Of a stretch of 64,000 nt of DNA, positions 44,201 through 55,165 are shown piece after piece (positions within the stretch are counted from its first letter, which is position 1; each line of letters opens with the position of its first letter). Position numbers and translations under genes: made by a program. The DNA comes from Zygnema cylindricum (Eukaryota; Streptophyta; Zygnematophyceae; Zygnematales; Zygnemataceae): NCBI GenBank assembly GCA_037447655.1, contig JBBHKE010001438.1, positions 1 to 64,000 on the forward strand, written 5' to 3'. The notes beneath the pieces were generated by a model that saw only the letters and a program-made list of their open reading frames with translations, was not told the origin of the DNA and ran no database searches.

Positions 44201-47200
44201 TCTTCCGTCTCTTTTTGCCGTGGCGTGGACCCAACAAATTGTTAAATTTATGCAGGTGAGTGCTGATAACCTTTTTCAATTTGTTATAGATTGAGTATCA
44301 AGTGGTTTTTATGCGTCTTTTCAATGTACAAAATAGTATCTTGTGGTTTAGGAGGACATCTTTACATTTTAATTACCTTATTGGGTAATTTACTAAGACC
44401 ATTTTGTCTTTCCATTTCACTTTATGGATCCTTTTACGAGCTGTTTTTCACCAAAGGGAGATTTTTAAAGGGTGAAAAATGATAAAAAATCTGAATGCGC
44501 AAACATTCTCAAAAATAGCTCAATGCAGAATCGAAACTAAAAACATTACAAACACATCGAAAACTCATAATCCAAGAGAGAGACAAAATTAAAACTCAAA
44601 AAAACAAAGTCATATTACATCAACTCCTTAATCGTACATTTTGTCTACATTGCTTACACATTGATGATAATTTTCAAATTCTATCTCACTCACAAACTGG
44701 CTTGATAGTTCACTTTTTAACTTAGCCGTAGAAATGAATTCAAAAATCTATATTTAGAAGCATCAGGGTGAACTTACGCGCTAATCATGGGAACTGAAAC
44801 CACTACAAACAAAAATATCACAAAGTCCTGTATGAAAACGTAACTCGAACGAAACGAAAAATCGCTATTATTGTTAACAATTTTTGGGAATTGATCATGA
44901 CACTGACTGTTTTGGTTGCGCACAGTCACTTACGTCACTTTGTCAAAAATTGTTCGTTTGAAGTACATATTGGTACAAATAAAGTACCGTTGAGTAAAAT
45001 TTTGATGGTCAATCGGTTGGACAACTTTGACTTTCAAAATATTGTTTCAACCACTTAAAATTTTGCCGCGCTTGCGGACGCCGACCGTCATAATAAAATT
45101 AGAAATTCACACGGCCGGCGAACGTTTACGGTAACAAAACTGCGGCAACCACATGTAGATAAAATGGTTGTAGGCAGTCACTTGTTGTCTTTAAGTGAAC
45201 TCCACGGTGAGAGCACTTAGCCGCAAAATTGAGATTTAGTCGTCTAAGCGTTACATTGAACTTAGACGCAAAATGAAAAGAAACCTCTTTAAACTAAAGT
45301 ACTATTAGGGTATCGTTACATTAGGAGGTCTTTGTAATAGTACGGACAACAAAATTTATGTATTACAGAGGCCTCAGTTACATCGCGTAGCGTCTATAAA
45401 CAAGTTTTTCATACGGGTTTTGATTTGAGCGGTTCCACGTAAGTCGACGATCAAATCTCTAAAATCGTCGTAGATTTGGAAACCGACCATTTTCGCATGG
45501 AAATCCGTACTTGCTTATTACGTACGTGCACTTTGCAAGTGTACCGCGTAACAGCATGGTACGGGCAAGTACAAAATTATGCATTAAACCTCACTTTTCG
45601 TCTGATGTAACTATACCCTAAGTCTTGTAACGAAATATTAAAACGCACGAAAAGAAATTTTGCTGTCAATGTAAGAATGTTGAATCGTAGATAGTGTGGC
45701 TCGATTTCGTCGAGCGGGACGACGCGCATTTTTTTCATTTAATTTCAATTGATATTTTTAAGCCGGTTCGTTTTATTATAGTGGACAAAGTTTATTTCAT
45801 TTCGTGCGTTTTAATATTTCCGTAGAAGAATTATAGTACTTTAGTTTAAAGAGGTTTCGTTTCATTTTGCGTCCAAGTTCAATGTAACGCTTAGACGACT
45901 AAATTTCAATTTTGCGGCTAAGGGTGAAGTTTCATTAGGCGGTCACAGTAAATGTACGGAGAAGTCTACCGACAGCGTTTATTAGAAGTCCGCTCCATTG
46001 TGTCGGGCTAGTGAAAAACCTGTCGAAATTATGATTGGTGCCACGCAGCTAGTGTTCACATTTTGAAAATCTAAAAAGATTCTTCAAACTGAAAATCTGA
46101 ACGATAATATCTGTACCAGTGGAGGTGGTTAATGATTCGTACGAAAAGTTTGAGGCTAGATTTTAATTTTGAAAACGGAAATCAAAATTTCGAAACGAAA
46201 TGGCAAAAAGACGCAGCAAGCTTTGAAGGTCAGTGGATTTCAGACGGAGCGTGTGATGATACTTTGATACTTTGGATTTCAGACGGAGCGTGTGATGATA
46301 CTTTGATACTTTCGGCTGACTTGTATCCAGCGTGGCCGGGGGCACATGGCCTGTATGACGTGCACGCCTGTGCTCTCATTTTCAAAGTAGATATGTTTTT
46401 GCTAACTGACGTGTACCAATGGCAATCATCCAGTGGGCCCCAACTCTCCTCGGCGCGAGGAGAGTTGGGGCCCACTAGATGATATGCCCGATTGCTTCAC
46501 GGATCTCAAAAAGTGAAGCATCCAATGGTCAGGAATTACGCCTACATCATTGGAGCTTCCCAACAGCTTTCCAGTAACGATGTTTCGTCCGACAAAAAAA
46601 AGAATCTAGTACGGCTCTGTACGAAAACGTACGGCGTCCAGTAACGAACCCCACTTTTCGTCTAATGGAACTTCACCCTAAGTGCTATCACCGTGGAGCT
46701 CACGTAAAGACAAAAAGTGATGTCTGCAACCATTTTATTTACATGTGTTTGCCGCAGTTTTGTTACCGTAAACGTTCACCGGCCGTGGGAATTGCTAATT
46801 TTTCTATGACGGTCGACGTCCGCAAGCGTGGCAAATTTTTAAGCGGTTGAAACAATATTTTGAAAGTCAAAGTTGTCCAACCGATTGACCGTCAAAATTT
46901 TACTCTTGGTAATTTTGTCTGAGTATTGCTCTCAGATCTGTTGGCAAAATTATGTGAAATTTTGCATGTATGTTCTTCCATGTATTGTCTACATTGACAC
47001 AGATTTGCAGACCTATTGTGTGTCTGGTATGTGTGTAACTTTATTGTGAAGTTGTCGGTTTTATCAAAGTTCTAGCAGATTGTTTTTCCTGCAACTTTGA
47101 CTAGATGATGTGATCACTCTGTTTATTATTTTTGTCTGAAACTTTGTGAGGTCATTTTATATCCTAAAAAATATCTCTATTTAGAGTTTCAGCTTGTTTT

Positions 47201-50200
47201 GTTATTTCTGTAGAATTCTGTGTTGATTCAAAGTAAGCTGTTTTTGGGTAGTCTGTGGTGCTTCCAAGGGTAAATCCATGGCTGAAAATGGCTATGGACA
47301 ACACTTCAAACGTACAATTTTTGACAAAGTGACGTAAGTGACTGTGCGCAACCAAAACAGTCACTGTTATGATCAATTACCTAATTTTTTTGCCACTTAA
47401 AACATTTTTCCTTTGTACACAATTGTCGGATTTTCAAATTTGAATCCGCCAATCGGAAGCTGAGAATGTTACCTTTCAATCGCAACCGTCAGATCCAAAA
47501 TCCGATAATTGTGTACGTGAAAAAAAGTTTTAAGAGACGAAAAAAAACATTAACACTAATAGCGATTTCACGGTGTACTGTACTAGAAAAACAGTGCGAA
47601 AACTCAAACGAAACAAAACAAACCGTGTACAATAAACGTACACGCAAAAATTACAAATCAAACTAAACGAAACAAAACAAAATGCGCGACGCGACGCGCG
47701 ACCAAAATTAAACCACACTTATTACGAACCAACATTACAACATTGACGTTGATATTGACATTGACATAGATTCACACATTGTAAATACTACCAAAAACAA
47801 AGGCAAATGACACGTTTAATTCACTACGTAAATTGGGTCTATAGTTCATAAAATGAGTGTTGATATTCTTTTTCAAGTTATTACTAGTTGCGTGTCAAGT
47901 GAATTCTATATGTCTTTTTACCTTGTACAGATTGTGGGCAAAGCCACTTCCTTGTATTGAACGGTATATTAACTCTCTTTCAAGAAACGAACTTTTACTC
48001 AAATGATTGGGCAGATTTTGGACCCCATTTTTTCCTTCGTTCTCTAATAGTTTGTGATTTATATTCAATGATTGCAGACTCAGGGTGTGGTGTGGTCAGA
48101 CCTTTAGCAGTTACCCCTTTAATAACCTTTTTGTTAATCGCTCCCGTGAATTACCTCTTCATTTATGTTTTCGATCTTGGTTTTCGAGGGGCTGCCCTCG
48201 CAGTTTCATTCGGATACTGGGTCAATTTCTTGGGACTTTTGGCCTTTTTAAGGTTCTCTCCTGAATTTGAAAGTACTTGGGGAGGTTGGTCGTTCCGAGC
48301 TTTTGACAATTTGGGAGTTTTCATGCAACTCGCGGGACCTTCCTGGAGTATGCTTTGTATGGAATATTGGGTGTTCGAAGGAGTTGTTCTTATTGGAGGA
48401 CTATTGCCTCAAGCGGAATTAGAGGTATATATTTTCTATTTGGGTATTGGATACTTTGGAATTTTGTCTGATTGTGTTATTGGGTATTTGGGTAAATGGG
48501 TGAATGGGTGATTGGTTATTGGGTTACTGTGAAAATATATTATAGATTGACGGCATTTTATCAAGGGAGCATGTGTCCACAACAATTTCATGTGTAAAGA
48601 AACACAGTTCACAATATATATCATCAAATTGTTTTACTTGAAACTCCTCTTCGTCTGTTTTTCTTCCATGAAGGTGAATTTTTTATCACCATGTTTTTTC
48701 CTTCTCCGTTTTCGTTCTTCTTGCATTTCCATCCTCGTATAAGATGCAAACGACTTAGTCATCGATTGTTCTTTCCTCTCCCCTCTTCCTCTCCTCCACC
48801 TCTCCCTCTCTCTCTATCTCTTCCTCTCCCTCATATATTGTTTTTTTCTTGGTTTATACTTTTTTTTGATATCAGGTTTTTGTTTTCTCCATTTCTCTTG
48901 CTACTCTTTCCTTGATCTCTCGCTAATGCATTTTTATCACGGTATTTTTCCATTCCGTTTTCATTTTTTTCTCTCCCTCTCCTCCTCTTGTCCTCCTCCC
49001 CCCTGCTCTTTCTCTCCCCCTTTCCTCCTCCCTTCCTCCCTTCACTTCCTCCTGTCCCCAGGTTTCTGTCCTCTCCATCTGCCTCACCACTTGCATCCTC
49101 CTCTACTATGTTCCCAACGGCCTATCAGCTGCTGCCTTCACACGTGTGACCAATGAGATAGGGGCGGGACACTGGAGAGCCGCGAGAAGGAGCGCATATG
49201 TGGCCTTTAGTCTCTCTTGCGTTTTTGTGAGAACAATTTTTTTTTTTCAATTTCTTCTCTTTTTGCTTATTTTTGTATTTCTTTATTTTATTTATTTTTA
49301 TTTATGTTGCTTCATTTACTTATCACTTTTGTTAATCTATTGTCACCTTTAGTCTCTCGTGCTTTATTGGCATCTCCTATGTTGGGATATTGTCGTTTTC
49401 GCGACATTTCGCGAAGCGATTTAGTTGTATTATTGTATTTATGCGTAATGTTATGCATTGATATTTCTCTGATTTATTTATTTAATTGTATATATGTTTA
49501 TGTATTTATTTTACTAGGGGTTTTATGGAAATCAACTTGTGCGTTTGTGAAGTATTGCCTTTGTGAGGGTGAAGGGTGGGTAGTGAGGAGAGGGGAGAGG
49601 GGAGAAGGAGAGGGGACAGGGGAGAAGAGAGAGGGGGAGAGGGGAGAGGAGAGAGGGAGGGAGGAGAGAGGGGAGAGGGGGGGGGAAGGGGGGAAAGAGA
49701 TAGAAGAGGAGTTTGAAAGAAGTGAGGAAGGCTGAGGTAGGGAGTGACTAAAAGGTTGGGGCTGAGGGAAAAGCGAAGGAACAAGGAGAAGAAAGAGGGA
49801 TAAGGAGAGGGGGGGAGAAAAGGTTATGGTATTGATTGCGGTAAATTTATTTTTTGTTTTAAATGAGAAAAGGATGTTTTCCGTACTTTCTTACTTTCTT
49901 TTCTTTTTTTATTCTGAAGTGTTAGTTGCTTCTAATCCTTTTTCAAAAATTTGCCGTTTTTAGTCGAAAAAAAAAAAAAAAAGAAACGTTATGGAGATTT
50001 TGCTTGAAATTTTTAGGACTTCTCCACGGTTTATCTTCGGGCTTTTTTTTGTTTTCTTTTCTATAATAGGACTATGAAAGGTTTTTTCTCTCTTCTTTTC
50101 CAGGGTCTATCATCGTCAACGTTTTCTTTTCTCGTGCGACATCAATGGGGTTATCTCTTCAGCGATAATTTGGAAGTCATTGACTATGTGGCTTCAATTT

Positions 50201-50948
50201 TTAAGTTATCGATTGTAAGGGTAGATTTTTCTGTCCTTTTCTTGTTATGGTAAAAAAAATTGTATCCTATTTTATAATATTCTACTTTCATGAACTAAAA
50301 ATGACAAATTCTAAACCAATAACCCAGCCAACAATGCCTACCTATATGTGGTAAAGTATAAATTTTCAACCAACAACAACTAACTATATGTGATAGAGTA
50401 TAAATTTTCACTCTAATTTTGATGCACAACATTCACGACCTAAACTTGTCTATCTATGCATATTTTTGTTTAGGGAATTGACATGTTTCTTTAGAATAGT
50501 ATTTTTGGTATATTTGCTATTTACCTTATGGCATATTTGATTATCACAATATTTTTTCCAGTTCGTTCTTACTTTTTCCATCAACATTTTCTTCTCGCAG
50601 TGTTTCTTTGACTCTTTGAATGCGGTAATATGTGGAATTTTGAGAGGCGCCGGAAATCAATTTGTCGCAACAATTGCCATCGCTCTTTCATATTATATTA
50701 TCGGAATTCCGATGGGAATTGGACTTGCTTTTCCGGGAAAGTTGGGTGCTACGGGATTGTGGATCGGATTACCTCTGGGGTTGGTAATTCAAACTAGTAT
50801 TATCACATTTTATTTGTTTCGGATCGACTGGAGAAATGAATTTTCAAAAACACATATTAAGTCGATCAACGGTGATGGTTATCGTGACAAGAAAGCGACA
50901 TCTTTTGCAATGGAGGAAGAAGGGAGTGATAAACGCAATTTTTGCTGA
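41272..50948 (+). CDS. MATE-family efflux transporter (DETOXIFICATION type), seven exons, two frame breaks
   Basis: Multidrug and toxic compound extrusion transporters exchange organic solutes for H+ or Na+ across the plasma membrane or tonoplast. Exons: 41272-41880, 42351-42443, 43987-44255, 48078-48424, 49062-49226, 50104-50214, 50601-50948; all introns are GT-AG. Family blocks appear in order: VAMFVGHLGKLELASSSIA, GLSGAMDTLCGQAYGA, YVFDLGFRGAALAVS, SVLSICLTT...AFTRVTNEIGAGH, ILRGAGNQF and YYIIGIPMGIGLAF...GLWIG. Two problems stand out. An A8 run at 41770-41777 puts the N-terminal ORF out of frame with the first transporter block, and one more A would restore it. In exon 4 a tandem GTGTG (48085-48094) adds 5 bases, and without it the exon is 342 nt and in frame. 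The product would be about 645 residues, longer than the usual 500 because of a 150-residue acidic N-terminal extension. It is either a recent pseudogene or a gene with sequencing errors. Confidence 0.85.
41630..41720 (+). repeat. Ser-Asp/Asn repeat in MATE N-terminal extension
   Basis: Tandem hexamers of GATTCG and AATTCG encode SDSDSNSDSDSNLDSGSNSD. The run is followed by a lysine-rich segment. Such an extension is unusual for MATE proteins and is probably cytosolic. Confidence 0.7.
42660..43980. other. MATE intron 2
   Basis: Intron 42444-43986. Loosely repeated phrases such as TACTAGAGATGTT and TTTTTTTGACATT at intervals of 60-120 bp between 43140 and 43960 suggest a decayed tandem repeat. 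Confidence 0.45.
46234..46311. repeat. Perfect 39 bp tandem duplication
   Basis: TGGATTTCAGACGGAGCGTG...TTTGATACTT occurs twice in direct succession and in frame in a short ORF. No function is proposed. Confidence 0.9.
46425..46483. repeat. Near-perfect hairpin, 28 bp arms
   Basis: ATCATCCAGTGGGCCCCAAC then TCTCCTCG is inverted after a 3 bp spacer, with one mismatch. It lies inside the Tourist-like MITE. Confidence 0.95.
47400..47830. other. Intron 3 tail with MITE terminus
   Basis: CACTAATAGCGATTTCACGG-TGTA ends at about 47577 and is followed by CTG, which fits the TACACCG family. A similar inverted terminus (AAAATCGCTATTATTGTTAAC) near 44860 suggests that the whole 44.86-47.58 kb block sits inside one larger element. 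Confidence 0.45.
48690..49055. repeat. CT-rich tract in MATE intron 4
   Basis: Pyrimidine-rich DNA runs up to the exon 5 acceptor (49060-49061). It would serve as a long polypyrimidine tract. Confidence 0.7.
49384..49425 (+). repeat. Start fragment of element D-type LTR in MATE intron 5
   Basis: TGTTGGGATATTGTCGTTTT followed by CGCGACATTTCGCGAAGCG matches the first 40 bp of the element D 3' LTR (56129-56168) with a few differences. Nothing further of an LTR follows. Confidence 0.6.
49560..49830. repeat. GA/GGGA-rich tract in MATE intron 5
   Basis: Repeats of GAGAGGGGAGAGG. The glutamate/arginine ORF over it is an artefact. Confidence 0.8.
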
Positions 50949-50999
50949 ACGATAATTTTTTAATACATTTATTTTTAAAGATCTATGTATCAAATAACG

Positions 51000-51340
51000 A
51001 AATGGAGAAATTGGGAGCAGATAAGGTTTCAAAAGAAATTGTGACATTACTAAGGTTATTGTCGGGTTGTAGTCTGATGCTTTAGTTGGTACCTTGTTAG
51101 TGAATGTGTTATAGTTTTTTTTTTTTTAATTTAGCGACGGTTAAAAGGTAGAAAAAAATACCTCAACTCAATTCTATGTGTCCATCCCCATCATATGGCA
51201 AATATAAAAGTAGACTTAAAAATGTCAACGAGCTACTGTTAGGTGTTTGGTCGATTTTATGTTTCAAATTTTTAAATTCCGTTAATACTTCAAAATAGTT
51301 AAATATTATTAATGTTATTGCGTTAAATGAGACGAGATTG
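51000..51340. other. MATE 3' flank
   Basis: AT-rich sequence after the stop codon at 50946-50948. No feature is recognised. Confidence 0.4.
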
Positions 51341-51384
51341 TCAAGTTCGAGGTGTACTCACTTTGCACAAAGAGGCGTGTCACT

Positions 51385-51591
51385 AATTGCTCTCTTCCTC
51401 TCTCCTTCCTTTTGTCTCTCTCTCTCTCTCCTTCTCTCTCTCTTCTTCTCTTTCTGCCTCTCTCGCTCTCCCCCTCTCTCCCTATTTCCTCTCGCCCTCT
51501 CTCCCATTATCTCTCTATCCCTTTCTCCCTCTCCCTCTCTCCCTCCCTCTCTATCCCTCTATATACTTCCTCTATCCTCTCCCACTCTCCC
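51385..51591. repeat. CT microsatellite left of element D
   Basis: CTCTCTCTC and CCCTCTCTC runs. A similar tract (56790-57025) follows element D, so D probably inserted into one pyrimidine-rich region. Confidence 0.8.
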
Positions 51592-51996
51592 CTCGAAGGA
51601 AGAAAGCACGTGCGCCTTCCTTTGTGGAACTTTCATTGAAGAGTGCACAGTCAGCCAGGGACAGACTTCGTCGCTACGCTAAGTTCTGCTTGTCTTAACT
51701 TGTTGTCTCTTAGTGCAGAGTAGCGAGTATATAGGCAGCAATGTACATGTGCAGAGTATTCGATATTGAATCTTATATGATTGAATCATAGAGGATTAAT
51801 CTTGGAGTAAGAGATTAGTCAAAGAGGAGAGAGAAGAGAGAGAAGAGAGAAGAGATGATGTAAAGAGGCTTCGGCTAAGAACACTTATAAATCTTGTTGG
51901 CTGAAAATTCCTCTTGTCTTTTATGAGCTTCCGCTGTGTAATGATTTATGTTTTGTGAATTATTTAGAGTGAATGTCTTTTGCTTAAGATCCTTCA
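51592..51996 (+). repeat. Element D 5' LTR, truncated
   Basis: Aligns with 56378-56781 almost base for base. It starts abruptly at TCGAAGGAAGAAAGC after a CT tract and ends CCTTCA. Internal GAGAGAAGAGAGA run at 51835-51855. Confidence 0.85.
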
Positions 51997-51997
51997 A

Positions 51998-52013
51998 TTG
52001 GTATCAAATCAAG
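51998..52013 (+). other. Element D primer-binding site
   Basis: TTGGTATCAAATCAAG directly after the LTR. Its TGGTATCA matches the complement of the CCA-ended 3' terminus of initiator tRNA-Met (TGGTATCAGAGC in most plant copia elements), and then it diverges. Confidence 0.6.
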
Positions 52014-52072
52014 TGCTTCGGAGTTTGAGGGAGCGCATGGGGAGGTAGAAGAATAGAAATACTCCTTCCCCC

Positions 52073-53308
52073 ATGTCGACTTCGGAGAGAGCAAGAGAGT
52101 TCAGTTTTTCAAGTTCTCAATTTGAGGAGACCCGGAATACGGAGAGAAAATTTGAGGAAATGTTTGACACACTTATGAGATATGTAGATTCCCGTTTTCA
52201 AACTCAACCGAGTGAGAGCAAAGAAAACACTTCCTTTTCGGCTACCGATCCATTTATTCGAGGAGCTAATGAGAGTGAGAGAAAAGAGAGGATTAGGAAG
52301 GGAAAGTAAAAGATAGAAGAAGAAGAGTCTGAGTTTGACGAAGGATTGGAAAACGAAGAAAATTATAATATGTCGGGGAAATCCGTGGCCTTTAATGGTT
52401 CCAATTATGCCGTTTGGAAGAAGTTTATTTCAGGCCAACTTATTCTCAAGAAGCTTTGGAGGATTGTCAATGGAGAAGAGAAAATGCCAATCGAGAGTAA
52501 GGCACGTGCTCAATGGAGGTTGAAGGATATTGCGGCAACGACCGGTTTGATGAAAAATTGCACTTCTTTCGTGCTTGATCATTTCTTTGCTCACGGCACG
52601 TCCCATGAGTGTTGGCAAGCACTTGAGGAGCAATATAAGAAAGGCGTTGAGAACAAGGGTCAATATGTTTATACGGACTTTATGAATTTTAAAATCAAGT
52701 CAAATGAATTGATGGATGATGCCGTGAAGCGCTTCAATATTATACTCGAGCAATTAATCAACAATGGCCGAGTTATCTTGGATGCGGATAAGTTAAGCGT
52801 TTTTCTTAATGCTTTGCCGGAGAGGCTTTCCCATATTAAAGCTATTTTACGAGCGAAGGCGGATAACACCTTCAGATTTACCGTCAATTTTATCAAAATG
52901 TCGGAGGGAACTCCATGGGCTTCTTCAAGTGGAGGAAGAGGAGTTCTCAACTCTACTACTCCCGAAACCCCGGATCTTAACTATGCCGGTGGTAGAGGAG
53001 GTGGTAGAGGAGGTGGCCCAAGAGATGGTGGTGGCGGCCGAGGCAACAAGAGGGATCAAGGTCGTCCACCGAAGGTCCATTCGGATCTTTCCAATGTGAC
53101 ATGCTACCGATGTAACCGGCTTGGACATTTGTCTTCATCTTGTCCGGATAAGGATAAGCAATGTCATTTTTGCAGTAAGTGGGGGCATACGATCCCTCAA
53201 TGTTATGCAAAGAGTGGAGATTCCATAAGTGGAAAAGGAGGTAGAGGAAGTGATAGAGGCGGCCGAGGTGGCGGCCGAGGAGGAAGCCGCGGTGGTGGCC
53301 GTGGTTAA
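52073..53308 (+). pseudogene. Element D Gag
   Basis: Starts at ATG 52073, is interrupted by a stop at 52307-52309, and continues in the same frame to 53308. The core is UBN2-like (FNGSNYAVWKKFI, LKDIAATTGLM, LNALPERLSHI). Two CCHC zinc knuckles follow (CYRCNRLGHLSSSC and CHFCSKWGHTIPQC), embedded in glycine/arginine-rich runs (GGRGGGRGGG). The TAA at 53306 separates it from protease in the same frame. Confidence 0.85.
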
Positions 53309-54142
53309 GGTAATGCAAATTACTTTGACTATGGTAATGAAACCGGTGATGATTTTCCGGTTTTTAACCTTACCCTTGATTCGGTAAGTAGTGGAGGAAA
53401 TTTGGAGAAAGAGTGGATTATTGATACGGGGGCATCTCATCATGTTTGCACGGATGCCACCTTGTTTGATGACATGAGGGAACTTACGGTGCCAAAGTTT
53501 ATTACGGCTGCAAGCGGCCATGTCATTTCGGTTGGTACGGTTGGCACGGTTCTGCTTGATCTTCTTTCATGGGATAATGATGGGAACGAGAAATCGACGG
53601 AGTATCGTCTTCAAAATACTTTTTATATTTCGGACGGTTCGGTTAATTTGTTAAGCGTTCCACAAATCCAAAAAAGTGGTGGAAGCTTACTTGCGAGAGG
53701 TGATCAATCTATTGAGATTTGGAATGAGAAGGGGAATGTAATTGGAGAAGGAGTTGTAACGGATGCGAATCATAGTCGGCTCTTATGGAGGAGGCCGAAA
53801 TCTAAAGTTCCCACCAAGGGAATTTCACATCAAATTTCGAAGTTGAAAGGTGATCTTACCTTATGGCATCATCAGATGGGTCACACATCCGAGGTAAGTT
53901 TGAAGAAGATGATTCGTCATTCTTCGGTGAGGGGTTTGGACCTTGCATCCGGTGAGGAGGTGAACAGATGCGGAGGATGTAGCAAAGGACGTCAAATTCG
54001 GAAATCCCATCCGAATAAAGACATCAAGCATCGAGCTCAAAGTCCTTTGGAGGTTGTCCACATCGATCTTTCTGGACATATTAAACCCGAGACAATTGGA
54101 GGAAATAAGTATACTTTGGTAATTGTTGATGACTTCTCTTAG
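53309..54142 (+). pseudogene. Element D protease and GAG-pre-integrase
   Basis: WIIDTGASHHVC has the intact aspartic protease D-T-G triad. LWHHQMGHTSEVSLKKM and CGGCSKGRQIRKSH form the zinc-binding pre-integrase region. The integrase core starts with VVHIDLSGHIKPE and VDDFS, then meets a TAG at 54140. Confidence 0.85.
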
Positions 54143-55165
54143 AAGTCATGGGTGTATTTATTGAAAAAAAAATCGGATGCATTTGAAAAATTTAAAGAAT
54201 GGCATGTAATGGCCAAGAGGCAAATTTATAAGAAGCTTAAGTCCATTCGTTCGGACAATGGAGGGGAGTTTGTTGTTTTTGAGGGGTATTGTAAGAAGTG
54301 GGGGATAAGGCATCAATTCACGGCGTCTTATTCTCCGGAGTCAAATGGAGTGGCCGAGAGGAAGAACCGTACCTTACAAGAAATGGTCCGTGCGATGGTT
54401 CATAGCTCCGGACGAGAGATGTTTTCGTGGGGGGATGCAATTCTTACGGCAAATTATATTTGTAACCGAAGACTCACTTCGGTTTCCGAGAGTAAAACAC
54501 CGGAGGAGTTATGGAGTGGGAGAAATCCCACGGTTCATCATTTGAGAATTTGGGGATGTCATGCTATGGTTTATGTGGAATCAATTAAGAGGAAAGGGAA
54601 ATTTTCACCAAGGTATTGGCCGGGAATTATTGTTGGTTATAGTGCGAAGGGGAATTTGTACCGTGCGTATGATCCGGCTCGTCACACCGTGGAGGAATCT
54701 CGGAATGTGGATTTTCATGAGGATCTCAAATCCGCCATGAATTCCGTGGGGAAATTTAAAGAAAATTTGGATTTTTATGAGGAGAGTGAAATTGAGAATT
54801 TTCCGTTCATTGGGGATTCGGAATCCGATGAGGAACCGAATGTAAAAACTCAGAAAAAAAAATTGGGAAAATCGGTTGAAGTTGAATTTGAAAGAAAGAG
54901 TAACGGATCTTTGGATTCCCGAGTGCCTTCGAACATTCGGAAATCTCAAAGCTCTAAATCAAGTTCTAAATCGAGTGAGAAGGAAATTGAAATTGAATCC
55001 GAGGAAGAGAAAGAGGAGAAAGAGGAAGAGCAAGTTCTTAGAAGGAGCTCTCAGATTACAAAGGGGAAGAAACCGGAGAAACTTACTTACGATCCAAAAG
55101 GGGAAAATGCATCAAATTCACATTATTTTCTTTCCGATGCTAAAGAGACGGAGTTTCTTTTGTAG
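54143..55165 (+). pseudogene. Element D integrase and acidic linker
   Basis: The same reading frame continues with IRSDNGGEF and YSPESNGVAERKNRTLQEMV, giving the second D and the E of the catalytic triad. HLRIWGCHAMVYVE follows, as usual. The last 120 residues are an acidic, serine/lysine-rich linker. TAG at 55163. Confidence 0.88.

Larger units (their letters stand above)
45922..46678. mobile_element. Tourist-like MITE (757 bp) with TAA duplication
   Basis: TIRs GGGTGAAGTTTCATTAG and CTAATGGAACTTCACCC are flanked by TAA at 45919-45921 and 46679-46681. The unoccupied site can be read in the opposite arm of the host element (45210-45225), which lacks this insert. GGG-starting TIRs plus a TWA duplication fit PIF/Harbinger. 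Confidence 0.8.
44880..47390. mobile_element. Nested inverted-repeat element in MATE intron 3
   Basis: The arms 44890-45215 and 46682-46912 plus 47305-47390 are inverted copies (shared TGATCATRACAGTGACTG, TTTTGGTTGCGCACAGTCAC, GCCGCAGTTTTGTTACCGTA). The right arm is interrupted at about 46910-47305 by unrelated AT-rich DNA. Inside are a second inverted pair (45219-45312 / 45834-45929), a third weaker pair and a Tourist-like element at 45922-46678. No transposase ORF was found. Fragments of the arm occur at 5.9, 23.7 and 63.5 kb. Confidence 0.75.

Noticed and set aside
49217-49735. 172-codon ORF in MATE intron 5
   Set aside because: It starts in the exon 5 end in a wrong frame and runs through AT-rich and GA-rich intron sequence.
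51338-51698. Three overlapping ORFs in the CT tract before element D
   Set aside because: Compositional artefact. They run into the LTR.
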